A stretch of DNA of 35,078 nucleotides from Gemmatimonadota bacterium (GCA_009692115.1 SHZU01000003.1:1-35078); one strand, 5' to 3'; counted from the first letter of the stretch, positions 6,404-15,104 are shown. Numbers and translations: made by a program. Notes: generated by a model not told the origin, from the sequence alone.

Positions 6404-6431
6404 CGGCACTCGGCACTTGGCACTCGGCGGG
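6404..6431 (+). repeat. GAGTGCCGAG-family repeat, copy A (after rpsA)
   Basis: Three near-tandem units of CGGCACTCGG (one as GGCACTTGG) begin 4 bases after the rpsA stop. On the - strand they read as GAGTGCCGAG units. The same unit occurs at 10725-10760, 12285-12345 and 22183-22210. Confidence 0.75.
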
Positions 6432-6454
6432 CGGCGTGCAGGTGGGCGCCGCCC
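6429..6454 (+). terminator. GC-rich hairpin downstream of rpsA
   Basis: GGGCGGCG (6429-6436) pairs with CGCCGCCC (6447-6454) around a 10-nt loop. No T-tract follows, so it may only be a weak terminator or an mRNA 3'-end stabiliser. It is the only hairpin I see between rpsA and the carboxylase operon. Confidence 0.35.
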
Positions 6455-6513
6455 GTTGGGCGTTCGGGGGCCTTTCCTTTCCACGATGCGTTGGGGCGCT
6501 TTACTTTCTTGCT

Positions 6514-8067
6514 ATGACTAAGTCTCGGCAGTTGCTCGAGGATCTGCACCGCCGCCAGTCGGCCGCGGAAATGGGCGGCGGAGCTGCCCGGATTGCCCAG
6601 CAGCACAAGAAGGGCAAGCTCACCGCGCGGGAGCGGCTCGATCTTTTGCTCGACGAGGGGAGTTTCGTCGAGCTCGACCGCTTCGTTACCCACCGGGCCA
6701 CCGACTTCGGCTTGGCCGATCAGGTGGTCCCCGGCGACGGGGTGGTCACCGGGCACGGCCGGATCGACGGCCGGCTCGTCTATGTGTTTTCCCAAGACTT
6801 CACGGTGTTCGGCGGCTCGCTGTCCGAGACCCACGCCGAGAAGATCTGCAAAGTCATGGATCTCGCGGTTCGAAACGGCGCGCCGGTCATCGGCCTCAAC
6901 GATTCCGGGGGAGCCCGGATTCAGGAGGGCGTCGCGTCGTTGGGCGGGTACGCCGACATCTTCCTGCGGAACACCCTGGCGTCGGGCGTGGTGCCGCAAA
7001 TTTCCGCCATTCTCGGGCCCTGTGCCGGTGGGGCGGTCTACAGCCCCGCCATCACCGACTTCATCTTCATGGTGCGGGGCGTGAGTTACATGTTCGTCAC
7101 CGGCCCGAACGTGGTGAAGACGGTTACCCACGAGGAAGTGACGTTCGAAGACTTGGGTGGCGCCGACATCCACGGTGAAGTGTCGGGCATTGCCCACCGG
7201 GTGGCGTTGTCGGAACCGGAGTGCTTGGCCTCGATTCGCGAACTGGTCGGTTTCCTGCCATCCAACAACCTCGACGACCCGCCCAACCGGCCCACCGACG
7301 ATCCCGACGACCGGCGAGAGCAATCGTTGCTCGACGTCATTCCGGAATCGCCGGCCAGTCCCTACGACATGCATGAGGTCATCCGGGCTATCGTCGACCA
7401 CGGGCAGTTCTTTGAGATCGCTGGGGGATTTGCCGGCAATATTCTGGTGGGCTTTGCCCGGCTGGGTGGTCGGTCGGTTGGGATCATCGCGAACCAACCG
7501 GCAGTGCTGGCCGGTGTCCTCGATATCAACAGCTCCACCAAAGCGGCTCGCTTCGTCCGGTTCTGTGATGCCTTCAATATCCCGATTATCACGTTGGTCG
7601 ATGTACCCGGGTTTCTGCCGGGCGTGGCGCAGGAACACGGCGGGATCATCCGGCACGGGGCTAAGCTCCTCTACGCCTATTGCGAGGCCACGGTGCCGAA
7701 GTTGACGGTCATTACCCGGAAGGCCTATGGGGGCGCCTACGACGTGATGAACTCGAAACACATCCGGGCCGACCTCAACTTGGCGTGGCCCACCGCGGAA
7801 ATCGCCGTGATGGGCCCGAAGGGGGCGGTTGAAATTCTGTTCAAGGACGAGATCGCCAAGGCCGCCGATCCGGCCGCCGAAACCCAGAAAAAGATCGCCG
7901 AATACACCGCGACCTTCGCGAATCCGTACAAAGCCGCGGCCCGGGGGTTCGTCGACGACGTGATCGACCCCCGCGATACCAGGCCCCGCTTGATCGATGC
8001 GCTGCGGGTCCTCGCGACCAAACGCGACCGCAATCCCCCGAAAAAGCATGGCAACATTCCCCTGTGA
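6514..8067 (+). CDS. pccB: Acyl-CoA carboxylase beta subunit (propionyl-CoA carboxylase type)
   Basis: 517 aa. Carboxyltransferase subunit that moves CO2 from carboxybiotin to an acyl-CoA, most likely propionyl-CoA to methylmalonyl-CoA. There are two crotonase-like halves. The N-half has [20 protein letters not shown] (acyl-CoA oxyanion hole) and [20 protein letters not shown]. The C-half has [37 protein letters not shown] and [17 protein letters not shown] (biotin-side GG). It ends with the usual GNIPL-type tail. The Asp at the end of SPAITDF is the position that favours propionyl- over acetyl-CoA in PccB/AccD5, supporting the call. ATG 6514 ([11 protein letters not shown]) is the family start; I see no SD, so it may be leaderless. 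Its stop overlaps the biotin carboxylase start (GTGA). A methylmalonyl-CoA decarboxylase alpha subunit is a less likely alternative. Confidence 0.9.
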   Translation: MTKSRQLLEDLHRRQSAAEMGGGAARIAQQHKKGKLTARERLDLLLDEGSFVELDRFVTHRATDFGLADQVVPGDGVVTGHGRIDGRLVYVFSQDFTVFGGSLSETHAEKICKVMDLAVRNGAPVIGLNDSGGARIQEGVASLGGYADIFLRNTLASGVVPQISAILGPCAGGAVYSPAITDFIFMVRGVSYMFVTGPNVVKTVTHEEVTFEDLGGADIHGEVSGIAHRVALSEPECLASIRELVGFLPSNNLDDPPNRPTDDPDDRREQSLLDVIPESPASPYDMHEVIRAIVDHGQFFEIAGGFAGNILVGFARLGGRSVGIIANQPAVLAGVLDINSSTKAARFVRFCDAFNIPIITLVDVPGFLPGVAQEHGGIIRHGAKLLYAYCEATVPKLTVITRKAYGGAYDVMNSKHIRADLNLAWPTAEIAVMGPKGAVEILFKDEIAKAADPAAETQKKIAEYTATFANPYKAAARGFVDDVIDPRDTRPRLIDALRVLATKRDRNPPKKHGNIPL

Positions 8068-9578
8068 CCGGCCAACCGATGCAGATCACCAGGGTGTTGG
8101 TTGCCAACCGGGGCGAGATCGCGCTCCGGATCATTCGCGCCTGTCACGAAGAAGGTCTCGAGGCCGTGGCCGTGTACTCCGATGCCGACCGGTCCACGCC
8201 GTACGTCCGAGCCGCCGACGCCGCCGTCCCGATCGGACCGGCGCCAGCGGCGCAGAGCTACCTGCTGATCGATCGGATCATTGAGGCGGCCAAGGCCTCC
8301 GGGGCCCAAGCGATTCACCCGGGGTTTGGCTTCTTGTCGGAGCGGGCGGCCTTTGCCCAGGCGGTGGCGGATGCCGGCCTGGTGTTCATTGGTCCGCCGG
8401 CCAGCGCCATCCGGGCCATGGGCGACAAGACCGAAGCCCGCCGCCGGATGGAGGCCGCCGGGGTCCCGGTCGTGCCCGGCGCCATGGCGGCTCTCGAAGA
8501 CTCGGTCGTCGCCGCGGAGCTCGCCAAGGTGTTAGGCTATCCTGTCTTGGTCAAAGCGGCTGCGGGCGGCGGCGGCAAGGGGATGCGGGTGGTCCGCGCC
8601 GAGTCCGAACTGGCCGGGGCGCTCACCTCGGCCGCCTCCGAGGCCCTGAAGGCATTCGGCGATGCGGCGGTGTACCTCGAAAAGTTCATCGAACGCCCCC
8701 GCCACGTTGAAATCCAGGTCCTGGCCGACCACGAGCGGACTATCCATCTGGGCGAACGCGAGTGCTCGGTCCAACGCCGGCACCAGAAACTGTTGGAGGA
8801 GGCCCCGAGCGTGGCGGTCGATCCCGCCCTGCGGGAGCGGATGGGAACCGCGGCGGTGGCGGCGGCCAAAGCGGTCGGCTACCGAAGTGCCGGCACTTGC
8901 GAGTTTCTGCTGGCCGCGGACGGGTCGTTCTATTTCCTCGAGATGAACACCCGAATTCAAGTCGAACACCCCGTCACCGAATTGGTGTATGGCGTTGATC
9001 TGGTGCGCCAGCAACTCCGGATTGCCCGGGGTCTCCCGATGACCGTGGCGGCCGGCCCCCTGATGCCGCGGGGCTGGTCCATGGAATGCCGGATTACCAG
9101 CGAGGATCCCTCCAATGGATTCCTGCCGTCGACCGGGAGGATTTCTTACCTCCGGGCCCCGGCCGGTCCCGGAATCCGGTGGGACAGCGGGGTCGAGACC
9201 GGTGACGAGGTCACGCTCTATTACGACTCGATGCTGGCCAAGCTGATCGTCCACGGCGCCGATCGCGAGGACGCCATCGTCCGGATGGAACGCGCCCTCC
9301 GGGAGTTGGTCGTCGTCGGGGTCGCCACCAACCAGTCGTTCCACCTCCGGCTGTTGGCCGACCCGGAGTTTCGGGCCGGCCGGATCGACATTCAGTTCCT
9401 CGAACGGCGCCCGGATTTGGCGCTCTCGGCACCAACCGACGACACCATCGGCCGTCTGGCGGTGGCGGCCGCGCTCGCGGAGCATGACCGACGGCAACAG
9501 CAGAAGCCCGCGGTGTCGGTCGATGGCCAGGGCCGGAGCCTGTGGTCGGCCGCCGGTCGTCGCGAGGGGCTGCGGTAG
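8064..9578 (+). CDS. accC: Biotin carboxylase subunit of the acyl-CoA carboxylase
   Basis: 504 aa. ATP-dependent carboxylation of the biotin carried by the partner carrier protein. The N-domain starts [20 protein letters not shown]. The ATP-grasp glycine loop is [14 protein letters not shown] (about residues 165-178), then [21 protein letters not shown] and the catalytic [14 protein letters not shown] (about 293-306). A biotin carboxylase C-domain follows ([20 protein letters not shown]). Stand-alone AccC is about 450 aa and fused PccA about 660. Here the polypeptide stops after a short tail (to [12 protein letters not shown]) with no carrier domain, which is supplied by the separate gene at 10817. 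GTG 8064 overlaps the pccB stop; ATG 8079 is an alternative start five codons in. pccA would be the name by context. Confidence 0.9.
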   Translation: MTGQPMQITRVLVANRGEIALRIIRACHEEGLEAVAVYSDADRSTPYVRAADAAVPIGPAPAAQSYLLIDRIIEAAKASGAQAIHPGFGFLSERAAFAQAVADAGLVFIGPPASAIRAMGDKTEARRRMEAAGVPVVPGAMAALEDSVVAAELAKVLGYPVLVKAAAGGGGKGMRVVRAESELAGALTSAASEALKAFGDAAVYLEKFIERPRHVEIQVLADHERTIHLGERECSVQRRHQKLLEEAPSVAVDPALRERMGTAAVAAAKAVGYRSAGTCEFLLAADGSFYFLEMNTRIQVEHPVTELVYGVDLVRQQLRIARGLPMTVAAGPLMPRGWSMECRITSEDPSNGFLPSTGRISYLRAPAGPGIRWDSGVETGDEVTLYYDSMLAKLIVHGADREDAIVRMERALRELVVVGVATNQSFHLRLLADPEFRAGRIDIQFLERRPDLALSAPTDDTIGRLAVAAALAEHDRRQQQKPAVSVDGQGRSLWSAAGRREGLR

Positions 9579-9581
9579 GTC

Positions 9582-10820
9582 GTGGAAGAGGTCGTCCGAA
9601 TCGAACGGATCGCCGCGGGCGGCGACGGGGTCGGGCATCTGGCCGACGGCCGGGCCGTCTTCGTGCCGCGGGCGGCCGCGGGCGATCTGGCCCTGATCTC
9701 CATTACCAGGCAGGCCACCCGATTCGCCCGGGCAAGAATCCGGGAGTTGGTCGAGCCGGGGCCGGACCGGATCGAGCCGCTCTGCAGCCACTATCGGGAT
9801 GATGACTGCGGCGGCTGCCAACTCCAGCATTTGAACGCCGCGAGCCAGCGGGAGGCCCGGCGGCGGATTGCCGGGGACGCGCTCCGCCGGATCGGCAAAC
9901 AAACGGTCGAGGATCCGGTCCTCACCCCCGCCGCCGCGGATTGGGGCTATCGGACCAAGATCACCCTGACGCGCGGAACCAGCGGCCGGCTGGGGTTCCA
10001 CCGGGTCGACCGCCCCGACAGCGTTTTCCCGCTCGATCGCTGCCCGGTGGCCGCCCCGGGAGTCAACGACCTCTGGGTTCGGTTTCGCCAATCGCGGGGC
10101 TTGTGGCCCGCCTCCCTGGCCCGGGTCGTTCTCCGGTTGGACCGAACCGGCGGCGAGCACGTGATCATCGAAACCGGTGAGGGCCCGATCTGGACCGGCG
10201 GCAAGACGCTCCAGGCGGCCGTCCGCCGGGCCGCATCGCTCACCGTGTGGTGGCGCCCGTTTGAGGGCGCCGTCCGGGCGGTCGGCGGATCCGACACGGC
10301 CTACCCGGCCGCCGCGTTTGAACAGATCAACCCGGCCATGGGCGACCAGGTCCGGGCCGCCGCCATCGCGGCGTTAGGCAACGTGACCGGCCAACGAATC
10401 TGGGATCTCTATGCCGGTATCGGCGAAACCTCGGCGCTGCTGGCGGAACGCGGCGCCCGGGTCCAAAGCGTCGAGTGGGACCGCCGGGCCGTCGAAGAAG
10501 CCGAACGCCGGCACCGCGAAGCCGGCCTGACCGTCGACCGGGTCGTCGGGAGCGTCGAAGCCGCCGTGGCCTCGCTCGGCCACCCCGACCAAGTCATCAC
10601 CAACCCCCCCCGGACCGGCATGGACCCCCGCGTGATCGAAGCCCTCAAAACCCGCGCCCCCGCCCGAATCGTCTACATCTCCTGCGACCCCGCCACCCTC
10701 GCCCGCGACATCGCCCGTCTCGCCTCGAGTGCCGAGTTCCGAGTGCTGAGTGCCGAGTGTTACGACCTCTTTCCCCAAACCGCCCACGTCGAATCCGTGG
10801 CCGTGCTGGAGCGAGTATGA
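9582..10820 (+). CDS. rlmD: Class I SAM-dependent RNA (uracil-C5) methyltransferase, RlmD/RumA type
   Basis: 412 aa. Methylates C5 of a uridine, most likely U1939 of 23S rRNA; exact target unproven. The order is an N-terminal TRAM-like beta barrel (VVRIERIAAGGDGVGHLADG), a 4Fe-4S site (Cys68, Cys76 and Cys79 in CGGC, Cys153), the SAM fold (QRIWDLYAGIGETSALLAER), motif IV TNPPRTGMD and the catalytic Cys368 in VYISCDPATLARD. The ending FPQTAHVESVAVLERV is standard. GTG 9582 starts 3 bases after the accC stop, and the gene's own stop overlaps the carrier-protein ATG, so it is embedded in the carboxylase operon. Residues 382-393 (SSAEFRVLSAEC) are encoded by a GAGTGCCGAG repeat that replaces the usual variable linker before DLFPQT. 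Confidence 0.85.
   Translation: MEEVVRIERIAAGGDGVGHLADGRAVFVPRAAAGDLALISITRQATRFARARIRELVEPGPDRIEPLCSHYRDDDCGGCQLQHLNAASQREARRRIAGDALRRIGKQTVEDPVLTPAAADWGYRTKITLTRGTSGRLGFHRVDRPDSVFPLDRCPVAAPGVNDLWVRFRQSRGLWPASLARVVLRLDRTGGEHVIIETGEGPIWTGGKTLQAAVRRAASLTVWWRPFEGAVRAVGGSDTAYPAAAFEQINPAMGDQVRAAAIAALGNVTGQRIWDLYAGIGETSALLAERGARVQSVEWDRRAVEEAERRHREAGLTVDRVVGSVEAAVASLGHPDQVITNPPRTGMDPRVIEALKTRAPARIVYISCDPATLARDIARLASSAEFRVLSAECYDLFPQTAHVESVAVLERV
10725..10760 (+). repeat. GAGTGCCGAG-family repeat, copy B, inside the rlmD coding sequence
   Basis: Three to four imperfect units (CGAGTGCCGAG, TCCGAGTGCTGAG, TGCCGAGTG) lie in frame, twelve codons long (SSAEFRVLSAEC). They sit between the conserved catalytic motif and the conserved C-terminal FPQTAHVE. 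The other copies lie between genes. Confidence 0.7.
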
Positions 10821-11329
10821 AATACGTGGTGACCATCGCCGGGCACCAGGTTGACGTCGACATCGACGGGGAGCAGGTCCTCGTGAACGGTACGCCCCAC
10901 CATGCCGAGCTTCGCCCCGTGTTCGGCACCCCGGTCATGAATCTCCTGCTCGACGGCCAATCGTGGATCATCCCGATGGAAGCCACCGGCCGCGGCACCT
11001 GGGCCATTCAACGGCGCGGTGATCGGTTCGATGTCGAGGTCGTCGACGAGCGGACTCGGTACATCCGGTCCCTGGTGGGAGAGGGCCGCGCCAACCTCGG
11101 GCCCGCCGCCCAAAACGCCCCGATGCCAGGCCTCGTTGTCAAGGTTCAAGTTGAGGTTGGGCAAGAGGTTACCGCCGGACAGCCGGTCCTGGTGCTCGAG
11201 GCGATGAAGATGGAGAACGAGCTCAAAGCGGCCGGCCCTGGTGTCGTCGACCAGATTCTCGTCAAGCCCGGGCAAGCGGTCGAGAAGGGGGCCGTCCTGG
11301 TCACCTTCCGGCCCCTCCAGACCGCCTGA
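10817..11329 (+). CDS. Biotin carboxyl carrier protein with BT-like N-terminal domain
   Basis: 170 aa. The C-terminal 75 residues are a biotinyl domain (MPGLVVKVQVEVGQEVTAGQ, then VLEAMKMENELKA). The biotin-accepting Lys is at about residue 131 in the AMKME motif. The first about 90 residues (KYVVTIAGHQVDVDIDGEQV, LLLDGQSWIIPMEATGRG, FDVEVVDERTRYIRSL) resemble the beta-barrel BT segment. That segment links biotin carboxylase to the carrier in fused PccA-type alpha subunits and contacts the beta subunit. So this looks like the C-terminal half of a split alpha subunit, working with the genes at 8064 and 6514. ATG 10817 overlaps the rlmD stop. It lacks the Pro/Ala-rich linker of a typical AccB, so I leave the symbol empty. 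Confidence 0.85.
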   Translation: MKYVVTIAGHQVDVDIDGEQVLVNGTPHHAELRPVFGTPVMNLLLDGQSWIIPMEATGRGTWAIQRRGDRFDVEVVDERTRYIRSLVGEGRANLGPAAQNAPMPGLVVKVQVEVGQEVTAGQPVLVLEAMKMENELKAAGPGVVDQILVKPGQAVEKGAVLVTFRPLQTA

Positions 11330-11350
11330 CCGATCCGGTCTTCGGATCGG
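11330..11350 (+). terminator. Hairpin after the carboxylase operon
   Basis: CCGATCCG (11330-11337) and CGGATCGG (11343-11350) form an 8-bp stem with a 5-nt loop immediately after the carrier-protein stop. Only a mixed GAACTCTTG follows, not a T-run, so termination may be partial. The next promoter begins 7 bases later. Confidence 0.5.
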
Positions 11351-11356
11351 GAACTC

Positions 11357-11386
11357 TTGACCTAAGTCCGTATCAGGCGCTATTAT
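11357..11386 (+). promoter_or_regulatory. Promoter for rplM-rpsI
   Basis: -35 TTGACC (11357-11362, 5 of 6), an 18-bp spacer and -10 TATTAT (11381-11386, 5 of 6). The leader to the rplM ATG is about 45 nt. Confidence 0.75.
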
Positions 11387-11439
11387 CCGCAGCTCCGCCA
11401 CACGGCGGATTTCACGCTATTTCGGGAAGTCTCAGGGCC

Positions 11440-11883
11440 ATGAAGACCTTTTCGGCCAGGACCCAGGATGCCAGCCACGATTGGCACGTCGTCGACGCGA
11501 GCGGAGTTCCGCTTGGTCGGTTGGCGAGCATGGTCGCTCAGCTCATTCGCGGGAAGCATAAGCCCACCTTTACGCCGCATATCGACGGGGGCGACTTCGT
11601 CGTCGTCGTCAACGCCGACAAGGTGAAGTTCACGGGCAACAAGCTCGAGAACCGGCAGATCTTTCGCCACACCGGCTACATGGGCCACGAGCGGTTTACT
11701 CCGCTCAAGGTCATGATGGCCAAGCATCCGGACCGGGTCATTGAAAAGGCCGTGTTCGGCATGCTGCCCAAGAATTCGCTCTCCAAGCAGCGGCTTCGCA
11801 CCAAGCTCAAAGTCTACGCCGGCGAAACCCATCCGCACGCCGCGCAGGCTCCGAAGGCCTTTCTGATCAAGGTGACTGCATGA
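11440..11883 (+). CDS. rplM: 50S ribosomal protein L13
   Basis: 147 aa, the normal length. It is an early-assembly 23S rRNA-binding protein. Hallmarks are WHVVDASGVPLGRLASMVAQ at the N-terminus, GDFVVVVNADKVKFTGNK, YMGHERFTPLKVMMAKHPDR and GMLPKNSLSKQRLRTKLKVY. Its last four bases overlap the rpsI start (ATGA); L13-S9 is a near-universal bacterial pair expressed from one promoter (11357-11386 here). Confidence 0.97.
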   Translation: MKTFSARTQDASHDWHVVDASGVPLGRLASMVAQLIRGKHKPTFTPHIDGGDFVVVVNADKVKFTGNKLENRQIFRHTGYMGHERFTPLKVMMAKHPDRVIEKAVFGMLPKNSLSKQRLRTKLKVYAGETHPHAAQAPKAFLIKVTA

Positions 11884-12281
11884 CTCCGACTCCCGAACTT
11901 CGCTGGCACGGCGTCGGTCGCCGCAAGACCAGTGTCGCCCGCGTGTATTTGAAGCCCGGCACCGGGAAGTGGGAGGTCAACGGCCGGACGTTAGGCGATT
12001 ACTTCCCGCGTCCGTCGCTGGTCCAGCACATCCAGCAGCCGTTCTCGGCCACCGACACCCTCGGCGCGTTCGACGTCATGGCCCACTGTGACGGCGGCGG
12101 CGTCACTGGCCAGGCCGGCGCCATGCGGCTCGGGATTGCCCGCGCCCTGCTCGCCGTCGACGGCGTCCATCGCACGAAACTCCGGGCCGGCGGGCTGCTG
12201 ACCCGGGACGCCCGGGCCGTTGAACGCAAGAAGCCCGGCCGCCCCGGCGCCCGGAAGCGGTTCCAGTTCAGTAAGCGATAA
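11880..12281 (+). CDS. rpsI: 30S ribosomal protein S9
   Basis: 133 aa. WHGVGRRKTSVARVYLKPG opens the protein, followed by VNGRTLGDYF, GQAGAMRLGIARALL and the conserved basic C-terminus ARKRFQFSKR. That tail reaches the ribosomal P site and contacts tRNA. ATG 11880 overlaps the rplM stop. The codons for LGD include TTA-GGC at 11991, one of the CGTTAGGC octamers. A perfect 27-bp palindrome starts 3 bases after the stop and probably ends the unit. Confidence 0.97.
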   Translation: MTPTPELRWHGVGRRKTSVARVYLKPGTGKWEVNGRTLGDYFPRPSLVQHIQQPFSATDTLGAFDVMAHCDGGGVTGQAGAMRLGIARALLAVDGVHRTKLRAGGLLTRDARAVERKKPGRPGARKRFQFSKR

Positions 12282-12284
12282 CAG

Positions 12285-12345
12285 CTCGGCACTCGGGGCT
12301 CGGCACTCGGCTCATTCCGCCGAGTGCCGAGCCCCGAGTGCCGAG
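12285..12345 (+). terminator. Perfect 27-bp inverted repeat built of GAGTGCCGAG units (copy C), after rpsI
   Basis: The arms 12285-12311 and 12319-12345 are exact reverse complements, 27 of 27, with a 7-nt loop (TCATTCC). Each arm holds two ten-base GAGTGCCGAG-type units joined by CCCC/GGGG. Its position directly after rpsI and before rpsB suggests a terminator or RNA 3'-end stabiliser. The stem is far longer than a normal terminator and has no T-tract, so it is more likely a mobile or expanding repeat used as one. In RNA it would be a very stable hairpin and possible RNase III substrate. Confidence 0.7.
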
Positions 12346-12454
12346 AACCCCACACATCGCCGGATCGGTTGCGGGGTGCCCCTCAGGGGTTCGCGGCCGA
12401 AACGATGGCGGTGGCGGATCAACCCAACCATTTGGAAGGAATTCGGTACTTCGC

Positions 12455-13375
12455 ATGGCATTGCCGCAACTGCAGGAACTGCTCGAAGCGGGCGTTCATT
12501 TCGGTCACCAGACCCGGCGCTGGAACCCCAAGATGCGCCGGTTCATCTTCGCCGAACGATCGGGCATCTACCTCATTGACCTTCAGAAGACCCAGGCCCA
12601 GATCGCCAAGGCCCAGGAGCTTTTGCGCGGGGTCGTCATGAAGGGCGACAGCGTGCTGTTCGTGTGCACCAAGAAGCAGCTCAAGGCGCTGGTCCAGACC
12701 GACGCCGTGGCCTGCGGTGCGCTCTACGTGACCGAACGGTGGTTGGGCGGCACCTTGACCAACTTCCAGACCATCAAGAAGCAGATTCGTCGCCTCCGCG
12801 AGCTCGAGCAGGGCGCGTCGGACGGTGACTTCGACAACTATACCAAGAAGGAAAAGCTCCTGTTCGAACGGGAGCGGGTCAAGTTGTCGCGGTATCTCGA
12901 AGGCGTGAAGAACATGAGCCGCCTTCCAGGTGCCCTCTTCGTCGTCGACGCCAAGAAGGAGCGGATCGCCATCCTCGAAGCCAACAAGCTTGGGATCCCG
13001 GTCGTGGCAATTGTCGACACCAATGCCGACCCCGACGTCATCACCATCCCGATTCCCGGCAACGACGACGCCATTCGGTCGGTCGGATTGATCACCCAGG
13101 CCCTCGCGGACATTCTCCGCGAAGCCCGGGTGGCTGCCCCGGCCCGAGAGGGAGGCGAGGACGGTGACGCCCAGACCTACAGCACCGGCGAAGGAACCGA
13201 GGGCGATGCCGACGACCGGCGCCGCCGCCGATCGGCCGGGACGGCCGCTCCGGCTGCCGCGGCTCCCGGTGGCGCCCCGGGTGGGGCGGCCGCCGCGGCC
13301 CGCAAGCGCCGGCCGAAGCCGGAAGCCATCGCGGCCCGCCTCAAGACCGAGGCTGACCCGCCGGTCGAAGGGTAA
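12455..13375 (+). CDS. rpsB: 30S ribosomal protein S2 with extended C-terminus
   Basis: 306 aa. It begins MALPQLQELLEAGVHFGHQT and contains RRWNPKMRRFIFAERSGIYL, WLGGTLTNFQTIKKQI, LPGALFVVDAKKERIAILEA and PVVAIVDTNADPDVITIPIP, all S2 signatures. S2 joins the 30S late and is needed for S1 binding. S2 is usually 230-260 aa. Here about 60 extra residues follow residue 240: an acidic/polar stretch, then Ala/Pro/Gly-rich low-complexity sequence ending with a basic segment (RKRRPKPEAIAARLKTEADP). ATG 12455 is the family start; GGAAGGA lies unusually far upstream (12434-12440). The in-frame extension to 12338 overlaps the repeat region and is rejected. Confidence 0.95.
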   Translation: MALPQLQELLEAGVHFGHQTRRWNPKMRRFIFAERSGIYLIDLQKTQAQIAKAQELLRGVVMKGDSVLFVCTKKQLKALVQTDAVACGALYVTERWLGGTLTNFQTIKKQIRRLRELEQGASDGDFDNYTKKEKLLFERERVKLSRYLEGVKNMSRLPGALFVVDAKKERIAILEANKLGIPVVAIVDTNADPDVITIPIPGNDDAIRSVGLITQALADILREARVAAPAREGGEDGDAQTYSTGEGTEGDADDRRRRRSAGTAAPAAAAPGGAPGGAAAAARKRRPKPEAIAARLKTEADPPVEG

Positions 13376-13524
13376 GGGACATCGCTCGGTTTGTCGGGTT
13401 CGGAAGAGGCACCCCGCCGCGCAATGACCCTTGGGTTGTTCGCGGCGGCATCGTAATCAGGACGTGACCCGGCACGATGCCGGATCCGGTCGAAGACAAA
13501 CATCTCAACGAATGCTTGGCGGTC

Positions 13525-14394
13525 ATGAGCTATAAGGCGAATTCCAAAGACATCAGTGAACTCCGGGCCCGCACCGGCGCCGGGATCGGCGATTGCAAGG
13601 CGGCGCTCGAAGAGTCAGAGGGCAATATGGAGAAGGCCGGCGAGTCGCTCCGCAAGAGAGGCATCGCCAAAGCGGAGAAGCGGGCCGGCCGGACGGCTAC
13701 CCAGGGACTCGTGGTCATCGAGTTGGCGGCCAATGGAGCCTCCGGCGGGATGGTTGAGCTCAACTGCGAGACCGATTTCGTGGCCAAGACCGATGACTTC
13801 CTGGGGCTTGCCAAGGACCTCGGCACCCACGTGGCGGAGCATGCCCCGGACGGCATTGGCGTCGCCGGTTCGATCGACGCCCAGCCGTTCCGGGATAGTA
13901 CGGTCTCGGTCGCCGTCAAGACGGTTTCCGGGAAGACCGGCGAGGCGATGACGTTGGCTCGGTTTGCCCGGTTCTCGGAGGCGCACGGCGTCGTGGTGTC
14001 CTATCTCCACCACAATGGCCAGGTGGGCGTGTTGCTCGACGTCGAAGGCTCCGCCGGCGAGGCGCTGACCACCCTGGCCAAGGATGTGGCGCTGCACATC
14101 GCCTCCGCCGATCCGATGGGCATCTCGGACGCCGATATCCCGGCGGAGGTGCTGGGACGCGAGCGCCGGATCTTCGAGGAGCAGGTGGCGGCTGAGGGCA
14201 AGCCGGAGGCCATTCGAGGCAAGATCGTCGATGGCAAGCTCCGGAAGTTCGTCGCCGAGCGGACCCTGACGGGACAGCCGTTCGTGAAGGACGAGAGCCA
14301 GACGGTCGGCGAAATGATTCAGGCCGTCGCCAAGCAGCTCGGCGGGACGATCGTCGTCAAGCGGTTTGCCCGGTTCAAGGTGGGAGAAGGCTGA
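13525..14394 (+). CDS. tsf: Elongation factor Ts
   Basis: 289 aa. It is the guanine-nucleotide exchange factor for EF-Tu. The N-terminal UBA-like domain with [20 protein letters not shown] is followed by the core motif [20 protein letters not shown], which inserts near the EF-Tu Mg2+ site. Two further core subdomains follow, with [16 protein letters not shown] and a C-terminal [19 protein letters not shown] 13525 ([13 protein letters not shown]) is the family-like start; an in-frame ATG at 13477 would add 16 residues not expected for EF-Ts. A 149-base gap after rpsB leaves room for an internal promoter or attenuator, but I see no strong one. Its stop overlaps pyrH (TGATG). Confidence 0.95.
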   Translation: MSYKANSKDISELRARTGAGIGDCKAALEESEGNMEKAGESLRKRGIAKAEKRAGRTATQGLVVIELAANGASGGMVELNCETDFVAKTDDFLGLAKDLGTHVAEHAPDGIGVAGSIDAQPFRDSTVSVAVKTVSGKTGEAMTLARFARFSEAHGVVVSYLHHNGQVGVLLDVEGSAGEALTTLAKDVALHIASADPMGISDADIPAEVLGRERRIFEEQVAAEGKPEAIRGKIVDGKLRKFVAERTLTGQPFVKDESQTVGEMIQAVAKQLGGTIVVKRFARFKVGEG

Positions 14395-15104
14395 TGGCGT
14401 TGGCCTACCGCCGGGCTCTCCTCAAGATCTCGGGAGAAGCTCTGGCAGGCGATCGCGGCCAGGGCCTCGACTATGGCGTCGTCGAGGGCTTGGCCGGCCA
14501 GATCAAGGGCGTCCACGCTCAGGGTATTCACGTCGGGCTCGTGGTCGGCGGCGGCAACATCGTTCGGGGCACCCACGCCAGCAAAGAGGGGCTCGATCGG
14601 GTCAACGCCGACTATATGGGCATGTTGGCCACCGTGATCAACGCCTTGGCGCTTCAGGATATCTTGGAGAAAATGGGCGTCCAGACTCGGGTCATGACGG
14701 CAATCCGGATGGAATCGCTGGCCGAGCCGTATATTCGCCGGCGGGCCGTTCGGCATCTCGAAAAGGGCCGGTTGGTCATCTTCGCCGGCGGAACCGGGAA
14801 TCCGTTCTTCTCGACCGACACGGCGGCCGTGCTCCGCGCCCTCGAAATCGAAGCCGAGGTTATTCTCAAAGCCACCGGCGTTGACGGGATCTACACCGGC
14901 GACCCGAAAAAAGATCCCAACGCGACCTTCATCCCAGAGCTGTCGTTTCAAGAGGCGATCGTGAACGGCTACGCGGTCATGGATGCGAACGCATTCGGTC
15001 TCTGTAAGGACAACAAGTTGCCGATCGTGGTGTTCAACATCAACAAACCCGGTGCCATCGCTCGGGTCCTCTCGGGCGAGCGGGTTGGGACAATCGTGCG
15101 ATGA
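14394..15104 (+). CDS. pyrH: Uridylate kinase (UMP kinase)
   Basis: 236 aa of the amino-acid-kinase fold, unlike the P-loop cmk nearby. It makes UDP from UMP and is usually controlled by GTP (activator) and UTP (inhibitor). Motifs are [20 protein letters not shown] (ATP phosphate Lys), [57 protein letters not shown] (UMP site) and [23 protein letters not shown] 14394 shares one base with the tsf stop; its own stop overlaps frr. rpsB-tsf-pyrH-frr is a deeply conserved cluster. Confidence 0.97.
   Translation: MALAYRRALLKISGEALAGDRGQGLDYGVVEGLAGQIKGVHAQGIHVGLVVGGGNIVRGTHASKEGLDRVNADYMGMLATVINALALQDILEKMGVQTRVMTAIRMESLAEPYIRRRAVRHLEKGRLVIFAGGTGNPFFSTDTAAVLRALEIEAEVILKATGVDGIYTGDPKKDPNATFIPELSFQEAIVNGYAVMDANAFGLCKDNKLPIVVFNINKPGAIARVLSGERVGTIVR

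Noticed and set aside
5719-8049. A 776-codon open frame on the - strand across rpsA and pccB
   Set aside because: It is antisense to two clearly identified genes with full family motifs. Its translation (rich in D, H, G, R, V) is typical of the shadow frame of high-GC coding sequence.
8532-10160. A 542-codon open frame on the - strand across accC and rlmD
   Set aside because: Antisense shadow of two certain genes, with no recognisable domain of its own.
12338-12454. N-terminal extension of rpsB by 39 residues
   Set aside because: It would start inside the palindromic repeat and adds sequence foreign to S2. MALPQLQELLEAGVHFGHQT at 12455 is the normal S2 start.
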